DNA of 33,668 nucleotides from Mariprofundaceae bacterium (GTDB lineage Bacteria; Pseudomonadota; Zetaproteobacteria; Mariprofundales; Mariprofundaceae): NCBI GenBank assembly GCA_015663235.1, contig DQSL01000043.1, positions 1 to 33,668 of the forward strand, read 5' to 3'. Shown piece by piece: positions 8,139 to 15,390 of this stretch (position 1 is its first letter; each line of letters starts with the position of its first letter). The notes under the pieces were generated by a model. It saw only the letters and a program-made list of their open reading frames with translations, ran no database searches and was not told where the DNA came from. The position numbers and the translations under genes were made by a program.

Positions 8139-8561
8139 TTGCTTTCCATGTTTTTATATGATGCTGCACTTGAATCCATCATTCATAAAGAAGGCAGTTC
8201 CACATCTGTGTTGGTGGTTGATGAACCTTATATTCAAGAGATGGCAGCCATGATGTTAAACGAAATCGGTATTGATGATGTGTTAACGGCTGCTGATGGG
8301 ATAGAGGCTTTAGAAATTTATCAGCGAGAAATGAAGCATATTCGGCTTGTGCTACTGGACTTAACCATGCCTAGGATGGATGGCGAGGAGACCTTTAGGC
8401 AGCTCCGCAGAATGAATCCAGATGTGAAAGTGGTGCTTTCATCGGGTTATAGTAAAAGTGATGTGGTAGATAGGTTTGCAGGCAAAGGTTTGCATGGCTT
8501 CATACAAAAGCCTTACACGAGTGAAGTGCTGCAAAGCTTGGTGCGAGCAGTATTTGATTAA
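8139..8561 (+). CDS. Single-domain response regulator receiver protein
   Basis: 140 residues: a short N-terminal tail (about 22), then one receiver domain and no output domain. The phosphoacceptor Asp is in LVLLDLTMPRMDG, the switch Ser/Thr in VLSSGYS and the conserved Lys in FIQKPY. The first acidic pocket reads VLVVDEPYI rather than the usual VVDDEP.I, so one residue is missing from the beta1-alpha1 loop. The start appears to be TTG 8139 with AGTAGG upstream; ATG 8148 would cost only three residues. Receivers of this kind often relay phosphate or act by protein contact. The cognate kinase is not adjacent. Gene order suggests a link to the cyclase just upstream. Confidence 0.85.
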   Translation: MLSMFLYDAALESIIHKEGSSTSVLVVDEPYIQEMAAMMLNEIGIDDVLTAADGIEALEIYQREMKHIRLVLLDLTMPRMDGEETFRQLRRMNPDVKVVLSSGYSKSDVVDRFAGKGLHGFIQKPYTSEVLQSLVRAVFD

Positions 8562-8586
8562 TGCTGGTTAAACGGTTGTAAAGTGC

Positions 8587-8614
8587 TTGCCTTGTTGAAC
8601 CGACTTCATACAAT
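8587..8614 (+). promoter_or_regulatory. Probable sigma-70 promoter for tRNA-Val/thrS operon
   Basis: TTGCCT (8587-8592) and TACAAT (8609-8614) are separated by 16 bases and followed by a G/C-rich discriminator (GCGCATCCC), as is common before stable RNA genes. A small hairpin (CCTGC 8622-8626 with GCAGG 8633-8637) lies between it and the tRNA. Confidence 0.5.
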
Positions 8615-8645
8615 GCGCATCCCTGCTTTGATGCAGGTTTGATTT

Positions 8646-8720
8646 AGGCTCGTAGCTCAGGGGTAGAGCACCACCTTGACATGGTGGGGGTCGGCGGTTC
8701 GAAACCGCCCGAGCCTACCA
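8646..8720 (+). tRNA. tRNA-Val (anticodon GAC)
   Basis: A full cloverleaf can be folded by eye. Acceptor AGGCTCG pairs with CGAGCCT. The D-arm is GCTCAGGGGTAGAGC. The anticodon stem is CCACC/GGTGG with loop TTGACAT, giving GAC. The five-base variable loop is followed by T-stem GGCGG/CCGCC with loop TTCGAAA. The 3' ACCA is encoded, and the total length is 75 bases. It lies 38 bases upstream of thrS on the same strand. Confidence 0.97.
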
Positions 8721-8758
8721 TTTTTATAAACACACACCTCAAGGAGTAGAGCTTTTTT

Positions 8759-10663
8759 ATGAATATCCAACTGCCAGACGGCTCTACACGTACCTTAAAT
8801 GATAACGCAAATGCTTTTGATTTAGCCATGGATATTGGCGAAGGTTTGGCGCGGGCAGTGATTGCCGCCAAAGTGAATGGTGATGTGGTTGATTTATCAC
8901 ATGTGTTGTCTGATGGTGATGATGTTGCGCTGATTACTGAAAAATCTGATGAAGCTTTAGAGATTATTCGTCATTCTGCGGCGCATTTGCTGGCTATGGC
9001 AGTGCAAGAAGTGTTCCCAACTTCGCAGGTGACCATTGGCCCCGTGATTGAAGATGGCTTTTATTATGATTTTGCCTTTGAACGTGCTTTTACACCTGAT
9101 GATTTGAAAGTGATTGAAAAGAAAATGAAAGAAATTGCCAAACGTAAACTTCCGATTGTTCGTGAAGTTTGGGCGCGTGATGATGCGATTAAACATTTTG
9201 AAGGTATTGGTGAGAAATACAAGGCACTATTGATTGGGCGTATTCCTGCGGGTGAAGAAGTTAGCCTTTATAAACAAGGCGAGTGGTCTGACCTTTGCCG
9301 TGGTCCACATGTGCCCAATACATCCAAGCTTAAACACTTTAAGTTAATGAAAGTGTCAGGGGCTTATTGGGAAGGCAATGCGGACAATGAACAGCTTCAC
9401 CGTATTTATGGTACGGCTTGGACATCAAAAGACGATTTAAAAGCATACTTGCATAGATTGGAAGAGGCGGACAAACGTGACCACCGTAAACTTGCGAAAA
9501 CTTTAGACTTGTTTCACCTTCAAGAAGAAGCGCCAGGCATGATTTTTTGGCATCCCAAAGGTTGGAATATTTGGCAAGTGGTGGAAAATGAAATCCGCAA
9601 TGTTATGCGCGATAACGGCTACCAAGAAATCAAAACACCGCAAGTTGTAGACAGAAAGCTTTGGGAAAAATCTGGGCATTGGGAAAAGTTCCGTGAGGAC
9701 ATGTTTACCACCAGCACGGAAAATCGAGAATATGCGATTAAACCCATGAACTGCCCATGTCATATCCAGGTGTTTAACCAAAAATTACACTCATACCGAG
9801 ATTTACCATTGCGTTTGGCTGAGTTTGGCTCATGTCATCGCAATGAACCATCGGGTACATTGCACGGTTTGATGCGCTTGCGTAACTTTGTACAAGATGA
9901 TGCGCATATTTTTTGCGCCGAAGAGCAAATTCAAGATGAGGTTGGCGCATTTATCGACCTCGTGTATGAGACATATAAAAAGTTTGGCTTTGAAGAAGTG
10001 ATTATCTTCTTGTCTGACCGCCCTGAACAACGCGTGGGTACAGATGAGCAATGGGATAAAGCTGAGTCTTCATTGCATGAAGCTTTGAAGTCTAAAGACA
10101 TTGCATACGGATTAAACCCTGGCGAAGGCGCGTTTTATGGTCCAAAAATTGAGTTCTCTTTGAAAGATTGTTTGGGTCGTGTTTGGCAATGTGGCACGAT
10201 TCAAGTGGACTTTTCCATGCCAGGTCGCCTTGATGCGGAATACATTGGCAAAGATGATAAAAAACATACACCTGTGATGTTGCATCGGGCTATTTTAGGT
10301 TCTTTAGAGAGGTTTATTGGCATTTTGATTGAAGAACATGCAGGTAAGTTCCCATTTTGGCTTGCGCCAACACAAGTTGCGGTGTGTAATATCTCAGAAA
10401 GTCAGTCGGATTATGTTCAAGAAATCACTGGAAAAATGAAGGCCGCTGGTTTCAGAGTAGAATCGGACTTGCGTAATGAGAAAGTCGGCTATAAGGTGCG
10501 CGCCCACACTTTGCAGCGTGTACCCTTCATTATCGTGGTGGGTGAGCGTGAAAAAGAGGAAAATACTGTGTCTGTGCGTAATCGAGCTGGCGACAACTTG
10601 GGTACGAAAACAGTGGATGAATGGATTGTTGAGATGCAAAACATGACCAAACAGTACCTTTGA
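8759..10663 (+). CDS. thrS: Threonyl-tRNA synthetase
   Basis: 634 residues, the normal full length. Order: TGS domain (1-60), editing domain with HSAAH (H72, H76) and DLCRGPH (C180, H184), class II catalytic core, and C-terminal anticodon-binding domain (from about 535). The catalytic zinc ligands are C332 (MNCPCH), H383 (DDAHIF) and the His of LHRAILGS. Motif 2 is visible as [20 protein letters not shown]. It charges tRNA-Thr in the cytoplasm and removes mischarged Ser. AAGGAG lies about 13 bases before the ATG. It opens the thrS-infC-rpmI-rplT cluster common in bacteria and sits behind a tRNA-Val gene. Confidence 0.98.
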   Translation: MNIQLPDGSTRTLNDNANAFDLAMDIGEGLARAVIAAKVNGDVVDLSHVLSDGDDVALITEKSDEALEIIRHSAAHLLAMAVQEVFPTSQVTIGPVIEDGFYYDFAFERAFTPDDLKVIEKKMKEIAKRKLPIVREVWARDDAIKHFEGIGEKYKALLIGRIPAGEEVSLYKQGEWSDLCRGPHVPNTSKLKHFKLMKVSGAYWEGNADNEQLHRIYGTAWTSKDDLKAYLHRLEEADKRDHRKLAKTLDLFHLQEEAPGMIFWHPKGWNIWQVVENEIRNVMRDNGYQEIKTPQVVDRKLWEKSGHWEKFREDMFTTSTENREYAIKPMNCPCHIQVFNQKLHSYRDLPLRLAEFGSCHRNEPSGTLHGLMRLRNFVQDDAHIFCAEEQIQDEVGAFIDLVYETYKKFGFEEVIIFLSDRPEQRVGTDEQWDKAESSLHEALKSKDIAYGLNPGEGAFYGPKIEFSLKDCLGRVWQCGTIQVDFSMPGRLDAEYIGKDDKKHTPVMLHRAILGSLERFIGILIEEHAGKFPFWLAPTQVAVCNISESQSDYVQEITGKMKAAGFRVESDLRNEKVGYKVRAHTLQRVPFIIVVGEREKEENTVSVRNRAGDNLGTKTVDEWIVEMQNMTKQYL

Positions 10664-10709
10664 GTGGGACGATATAAAATGTACAAAGCAACATTGGAAG
10701 GAGTTACTT

Positions 10710-11225
10710 ATCGCTAAGAAAGAATTGGCAGTAAACCATGATATTGAAGCCGTAGAGGTTCGTGTCATTGGTCATGATGGAGAGCAAATTGGTGTGTTAA
10801 AGCGCCGTGAAGCGATTGCAAAAGCACAAGAAGTTGGATTGGACTTGATTATGATGTCACCCAATGCCAAACCGCCTGTTTGTAAAATCATGGATTACGG
10901 TAAGTACAAGTACGACCAAAGTAAAAAAGCCAATGAAGCGAAAAAGAAACAGCATGTGATTCAAGTCAAAGAAGTGAAGGTTAGGGCAACAACCGACCAA
11001 CACGATTTGGATGTGAAGCTTAGAAATGTACGCAAATTTTTGTCAGAAGGTAACAAAGTTAAAGTGTCCTTGCGCTTTCGTGGTCGTGAAATGGCGTACA
11101 CAGGTCAAGGGCGTGAGCAATTGGAACGTATTGCTGAAGAAGTAAAGGAATTGGGCAAACCTGAAAAGATGCCTAATATGGAAGGACGGCAAATGATTAT
11201 GATCATTAATCCGTTGAAGAAATAG
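10710..11225 (+). CDS. infC: Translation initiation factor IF-3, rare ATC start
   Basis: IF-3 binds the 30S subunit, prevents 50S joining and checks the start codon. The ORF track starts at an internal TTG (10725). The true start is almost surely ATC 10710: GGAAGGAG lies 6 bases upstream and the protein then begins [12 protein letters not shown], matching the family's usual N-terminus. This gives 171 residues. The N-domain carries [17 protein letters not shown] and [16 protein letters not shown], the C-domain [21 protein letters not shown] or AUC starts in infC are a known basis of autoregulation, because IF-3 discriminates against non-canonical starts including its own. It sits between thrS and rpmI. 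Confidence 0.96.
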   Translation: MAKKELAVNHDIEAVEVRVIGHDGEQIGVLKRREAIAKAQEVGLDLIMMSPNAKPPVCKIMDYGKYKYDQSKKANEAKKKQHVIQVKEVKVRATTDQHDLDVKLRNVRKFLSEGNKVKVSLRFRGREMAYTGQGREQLERIAEEVKELGKPEKMPNMEGRQMIMIINPLKK

Positions 11226-11239
11226 AGGTTGGTAAAGTT

Positions 11240-11437
11240 ATGCCTAAAATGAAAACACATAGTGGTGCTGCAAAGCGTTTCTCAAAAACTGGAAGCGGTA
11301 AGTGGAAGCGTAATAAAGCAAACGCTCAACACATTTTGACCAAGAAATCGCCTAAACGTATTCGCGGATTTCGTGGTACAACGCTAGTTGCAGATTCCGA
11401 TGTTAAAGCCTTGAATCGTTTGATTCCTGGCGCGTAA
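11240..11437 (+). CDS. rpmI: 50S ribosomal protein L35
   Basis: 65 residues, very basic. It begins [14 protein letters not shown] and contains KRIRGFRGT, the standard L35 pattern. AGAGGTTGG precedes the ATG. It lies 14 bases after infC and 24 before rplT, in the conserved infC-rpmI-rplT order, where L20 is known in other bacteria to repress translation of the pair. Confidence 0.98.
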   Translation: MPKMKTHSGAAKRFSKTGSGKWKRNKANAQHILTKKSPKRIRGFRGTTLVADSDVKALNRLIPGA

Positions 11438-11461
11438 TAGATTTAGAGATAGGAGAAAGAT

Positions 11462-11818
11462 ATGCCTCGCGTAAAATCAGGTGTACAGGCACATGCCCGT
11501 CATAAGAAAGTTATTAAAGCTGCAAAAGGTTACTACGGTCGTCGTAAGAGCTGTTTCCGTGTAGCAACCCAAGCGGTAGATAAAGCGCGTCAATATGCGT
11601 ACCGTGACCGTAAAGTTAAAAAACGTGATTTCCGCAGCTTGTGGATTGTTCGCATCAATGCGGCAGCACGTTTGAATGGTTTAAGCTATTCACGTTTTAT
11701 GTTCGGCTTAACACAAGCTGGCATTGAACTGGATCGTAAAGTTCTTGCTGACATTGCTGTTTGTGATGCAGAAGCGTTTACGCAGCTTGCAGAAACGGCT
11801 AAAGCAAACATTCAATAA
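11462..11818 (+). CDS. rplT: 50S ribosomal protein L20
   Basis: 118 residues, the normal length. [20 protein letters not shown] and [12 protein letters not shown] form the RNA-binding N-terminal half; [11 protein letters not shown] and [11 protein letters not shown] form the globular part. L20 is needed for early 50S assembly and is an autogenous repressor in several species. AGGAGAAAGAT precedes the ATG. A strong hairpin follows 33 bases after the stop, before pheS. Confidence 0.98.
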   Translation: MPRVKSGVQAHARHKKVIKAAKGYYGRRKSCFRVATQAVDKARQYAYRDRKVKKRDFRSLWIVRINAAARLNGLSYSRFMFGLTQAGIELDRKVLADIAVCDAEAFTQLAETAKANIQ

Positions 11819-11851
11819 ATTAATTACCGACTTGTTCGGTGTTTCAATTGG

Positions 11852-11889
11852 AAAATGGCAGGGCTGTAATGGCTCTGCCATTTTTGTTT
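11852..11889 (+). terminator. Rho-independent terminator or attenuator between rplT and pheS
   Basis: AATGGCAGGGC (arm 1) and GCTCTGCCATT (arm 2) form an 11-bp stem with one G-T pair and a seven-base loop; flanking A/T runs can lengthen the stem to 13-14 bp. TTTTTGTTTG follows. It may separate the ribosomal-protein genes from pheST or let only part of the transcripts through. No Phe-rich leader peptide was found in front of it. Confidence 0.7.
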
Positions 11890-11942
11890 GTGTAAAACTT
11901 ATTTGAACCGCAGAGTATGCGAAGTTACGCAGAGGGTTATTC

Positions 11943-13016
11943 ATGAAAGAAGTTGATGAATTAAAAGCACAGTTACAAGATTTGCAAAATAAGGCGTTGG
12001 CACTGTTTGCAGAAGCTGAGAGCTTGAAAGTCTTGCAAGAATTGCGTGTGGCTTATTTGGGTAAAAAAGGTGAGTTGACCAGTGTGTTAAAAGGTGTGGG
12101 TAAATTGCCACCTGAAGATAGACCTGTGATTGGTCAGTTTGTTAATGCGACGAAAACTACATTAGCCGAAGCTTTGGATAAAGCTGAAGTCTTATTATCT
12201 GACAAAGAGAAACAGGCGCGTATTCAAGCTGAGCGTATTGATATTACACTTGCAGGACGTACAACTTCGCGGGGCGTAGTTCATCCTGTTCAGCAAGGTT
12301 TGAATGAAATGACGGCTATTTTTTCTCAGATGGGCTTTGAGATGGCAGAAGGCCCAGAAATTGAAGATGAATTTCATAATTTTGATGCTTTAAATATTCC
12401 CGCAGAACATCCAGCACGTGCCATGCATGATACATTCTTTTTTAATGCTGAAGGTGATGCCGATGCCAAATTGTTGAGAACGCATACGTCTCCCGTACAA
12501 ATTCGAGCCATGCAAGCTTGTGTGGACGCAGGTGGTGAGCCGCCGTTAGCTGTGGTTGCGGCAGGTCGGGTTTATCGTTGTGACTATGATGTCACGCATT
12601 CGCCAATGTTCCATCAAGTTGAAGTGTTCAAAGTAGATAAAGATGTGTCACTTGCGCACCTCAAAGGTGTTTTGCAACATTTTTTAACGGCTTATTTTGA
12701 AAAAGATGTGCCGATTCGTTTGCGCCCGCATTATTTTCCGTTTACTGAACCTTCTGCGGAAGTGGATATTGGCTGTGTGTTTTGCAATCACAAAGGTTGC
12801 CGCATTTGTAAAGGTAGCGGCTGGATTGAAGTGCTGGGAAGCGGCATGATTCATCCGAATGTGCTTAAAGCTGTGGGTATTGATAGCAGTGTATATTCTG
12901 GGTTTGCCTTTGGTTTGGGCGTGGAGCGTTTGGTGATGCTAAAACATGGTATTCCTGATTTAAGATTATTTTTTGAAAACGATGTTCGATTCTTACGCAG
13001 AATGGGGGCTAAGTAG
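11943..13016 (+). CDS. pheS: Phenylalanyl-tRNA synthetase alpha subunit
   Basis: 357 residues. An N-terminal coiled coil (about 1-85) for tRNA-Phe binding is followed by the class II catalytic domain. Visible motifs are HPVQQGLNEM, FHNFDALNIPAEHPAR, LLRTHTSPVQIRAM (motif 2 region), EPSAEVDIGCVFC and the motif 3 stretch FAFGLGVERLVMLKHGI. With PheT it forms the alpha2-beta2 enzyme that charges tRNA-Phe. The ATG follows AGAGGG, part of a repeat-like GCAGAG sequence. Its stop codon directly adjoins the pheT ATG, so translational coupling is likely. Confidence 0.98.
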   Translation: MKEVDELKAQLQDLQNKALALFAEAESLKVLQELRVAYLGKKGELTSVLKGVGKLPPEDRPVIGQFVNATKTTLAEALDKAEVLLSDKEKQARIQAERIDITLAGRTTSRGVVHPVQQGLNEMTAIFSQMGFEMAEGPEIEDEFHNFDALNIPAEHPARAMHDTFFFNAEGDADAKLLRTHTSPVQIRAMQACVDAGGEPPLAVVAAGRVYRCDYDVTHSPMFHQVEVFKVDKDVSLAHLKGVLQHFLTAYFEKDVPIRLRPHYFPFTEPSAEVDIGCVFCNHKGCRICKGSGWIEVLGSGMIHPNVLKAVGIDSSVYSGFAFGLGVERLVMLKHGIPDLRLFFENDVRFLRRMGAK

Positions 13017-15386
13017 ATGAAGATTCCATTTTCTTGGTTAAAAGAACACTGTCCAATTGAAAAATCACCCCAAGACGTTGCTGATGATTTGGTGCGTTTG
13101 GGTCATGAAGTTGAAGGCATAGAAACACCGCGTGCTGGTGTAAAAGGTGTGCGTGTTGGGCATATTGTGGAAATGAAACCGCATCCTGATGCGGATAAGT
13201 TGAAATTGCTCAAGATTGATTTGGGTGATGTTGACCACCTTGCCATTGTTTGCGGTGCAACCAATATGGTCGAAGGCGATAAAGTGCCTGTGGCGACAGT
13301 GGGTACATGTCTACCCAATGGTTTAAAGATTAAAAAAGGTAAAATTAGAGGTGAAGTGAGCTTTGGCATGTGTTGCTCCGAAGCTGAGCTTGGTTTGGCA
13401 GAAGATGCCGATGGTTTATTGATTTTACCTCAAGATGCACCAGTGGGCGAAGAAGTTGGCGAATATTTAGGACTTGAAGAAGCCGTGTTTGATTTGGACA
13501 TCACGCCCAACCGTGGTGATTGCATGAGTTTGCGTGGTATCGCTAGAGATTTGGCTGCAGATTATGGGCTGCCATTGATTGAGCCTGGTGATGAAGTGGT
13601 GGCAACGGATGATAGTGTGACTACGCCGACAGTTGGTGTTGTTGCCAGTGAAGATTGTCTACTTTATAGGGCATGTCGCATTGAAGGTGTAAAAGTCTCG
13701 GCTTCTCCAGATTGGTTGCAAGCGCGATTGATTGCTGCTGGTTTGCGTCCGATTAATGGCGTGGTGGATGTTATCAACTATACCATGTTGGACTTGGGGC
13801 AACCCATGCACGCTTTTGATGCGGATACATTACACGGTGATATTACTGTGCGCACAGCCAAAGAAGGTGAAACTTTCACCTCTTTAGAAGGTAAAGAAGT
13901 CAGCCTTCACGCTGAAGATTTGGTGATTGCTGATGATAATAGTGTAATTGCTTTGGCAGGTATTATGGGCTCAGAACCTACGGGCGTGACTGAAAAAACA
14001 ACGAATATCGTTCTTGAATCGGCAGCATTTAGGCCTGCGCGTATTAGCATTACCCGCCGCACTTGTGGCTTAGTATCGGATTCATCCATGCGTTTTGAGC
14101 GCGGTGTTGACCCTGGCATGATTGCGCTGGCTATGGATCAAGTGGCGCACATGATTGTGGGTTTATTTGGCGGCAAAGTTAGTGCAACCACAACCGTAGG
14201 TGATGCAGATAGTTTAATCAAAGATACGCAAATCCAAGTGAATATGCAGCGTATTGCATCCCGTTTGGGTATTGAAGTACCTAAAACTGCGGATGCTGTG
14301 CTTGAGCGCATGGGTTTTGGCATTGAACATCAAGGCGACACTTTAAACTTTAGCGTACCCAGCCATCGACCTGATGTGCGTTTGGCAGAAGATATTTCCG
14401 AAGAATATGCGCGGGTGATTGGTTTTGACAATATCCCTGTCGTGATGCCACCGTTGACCAATATTCAACCAAGCAAGGTGGATACAGGTATAACTGATGC
14501 TGTACGCTTGGGTTTTGTGCAGGTGATTAACTATGCCTTTATCTCACCCCAAGAGCAGCGTTTATTTGTGGCAGAAGATGCCCCTCAAGATGATAAAGAC
14601 TTGGTATTGCCCAATCCGATTTCAGAAGCCATGAGTGTGATGCGCCGCTCAATGTTTCCAAGTTTGCTGAACACGGCAAAATATAATATGAACCGTCAGC
14701 AAACAGGTGTGGCATTGGTTGAGCAAGGTCGGGTGTATGCAGGTAATATGATCGAGCATACGGAAACCAATATGTTGGCTTGGTTGATGACGGGTGATGT
14801 GCAGCAAGATACTTGGTATGCCAAAACGCGCAAAGCCGATTTCTTTGACCTAAAAGGCGCGGTGGAATCATGGCTACAAGGGCGTGGTTTAACGGCGCGT
14901 TTTATGGCAGATGATGATGTGCAAGGTTTACAAGCTGGGCAAACGGCGAAGATTTTTATTGGTAAATCCGTAGCAGGTTATATTGGGAAAGTGGATGGTG
15001 ATTTGGCGGATGGTTTTGATTTGTCCGATGATGTGTTTGTGGCATCCATCAATTTGGATGTATTACACGCGGGTAAAAAAGCCAAGTTTCAACCCATTCC
15101 AGAGTTTCCGTCTATTGAACGCGATTTGGTGTTCTTGTTTGATAAGGGTGCAACTTCGGATGCGATTTTACAAACTGTGCGCAAAGCTTGCGGGCAGCAT
15201 CTTGTAAATGCCTCAATTTTTGACTTATATGATGGTGAAGGTGTACCTGAAGGTAAGGTAAGTTTGGGTATTCGGTTTGTATTACAAGATGGTAAGCGTA
15301 CACTGACCCAAGAAGATTCAGGTAAAGCCATGCAAGCAGTGATTGATATGATGGTGAACAAGTTTGAAGCAGAGCTTCGAGGATAA
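13017..15386 (+). CDS. pheT: Phenylalanyl-tRNA synthetase beta subunit
   Basis: 789 residues, normal length. The N-terminal MKIPFSWLKEHCP is followed by a tRNA-binding (OB) domain (VGHIVEMKPHPDADKLKLL, about 45-155), the B3/B4 editing domain, B5 (IEVPKTADAVLERMGF), the catalytic-like domain and a C-terminal ferredoxin-fold anticodon-binding domain (QPIPEFPSIERDLVFLF onward). It provides editing of Tyr-tRNA-Phe and tRNA binding for the PheST complex. There is no gap to pheS. rnr follows after four bases, where many gammaproteobacteria have ihfA. Confidence 0.98.
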   Translation: MKIPFSWLKEHCPIEKSPQDVADDLVRLGHEVEGIETPRAGVKGVRVGHIVEMKPHPDADKLKLLKIDLGDVDHLAIVCGATNMVEGDKVPVATVGTCLPNGLKIKKGKIRGEVSFGMCCSEAELGLAEDADGLLILPQDAPVGEEVGEYLGLEEAVFDLDITPNRGDCMSLRGIARDLAADYGLPLIEPGDEVVATDDSVTTPTVGVVASEDCLLYRACRIEGVKVSASPDWLQARLIAAGLRPINGVVDVINYTMLDLGQPMHAFDADTLHGDITVRTAKEGETFTSLEGKEVSLHAEDLVIADDNSVIALAGIMGSEPTGVTEKTTNIVLESAAFRPARISITRRTCGLVSDSSMRFERGVDPGMIALAMDQVAHMIVGLFGGKVSATTTVGDADSLIKDTQIQVNMQRIASRLGIEVPKTADAVLERMGFGIEHQGDTLNFSVPSHRPDVRLAEDISEEYARVIGFDNIPVVMPPLTNIQPSKVDTGITDAVRLGFVQVINYAFISPQEQRLFVAEDAPQDDKDLVLPNPISEAMSVMRRSMFPSLLNTAKYNMNRQQTGVALVEQGRVYAGNMIEHTETNMLAWLMTGDVQQDTWYAKTRKADFFDLKGAVESWLQGRGLTARFMADDDVQGLQAGQTAKIFIGKSVAGYIGKVDGDLADGFDLSDDVFVASINLDVLHAGKKAKFQPIPEFPSIERDLVFLFDKGATSDAILQTVRKACGQHLVNASIFDLYDGEGVPEGKVSLGIRFVLQDGKRTLTQEDSGKAMQAVIDMMVNKFEAELRG

Positions 15387-15390
15387 AATT

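Noticed and set aside
8622-8637. Hairpin before tRNA-Val as a terminator of the receiver gene
   Set aside because: It lies downstream of the likely tRNA promoter and has only five base pairs with an interrupted T-run, so a terminator role is doubtful.
10394-10768. 124-residue minus-strand ORF opposite thrS/infC
   Set aside because: It runs antisense across two well-supported genes and resembles no known protein.
11820-11942. Phe-rich leader peptide for pheST attenuation
   Set aside because: The only short frames (MAGL; MALPFLFV within the hairpin) have at most two Phe and no ribosome-binding site.
15364-15390. TTG start of rnr inside pheT
   Set aside because: TTG 15391 has GAGG at good spacing and gives a SKKK start. 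The earlier TTG has no ribosome-binding site.
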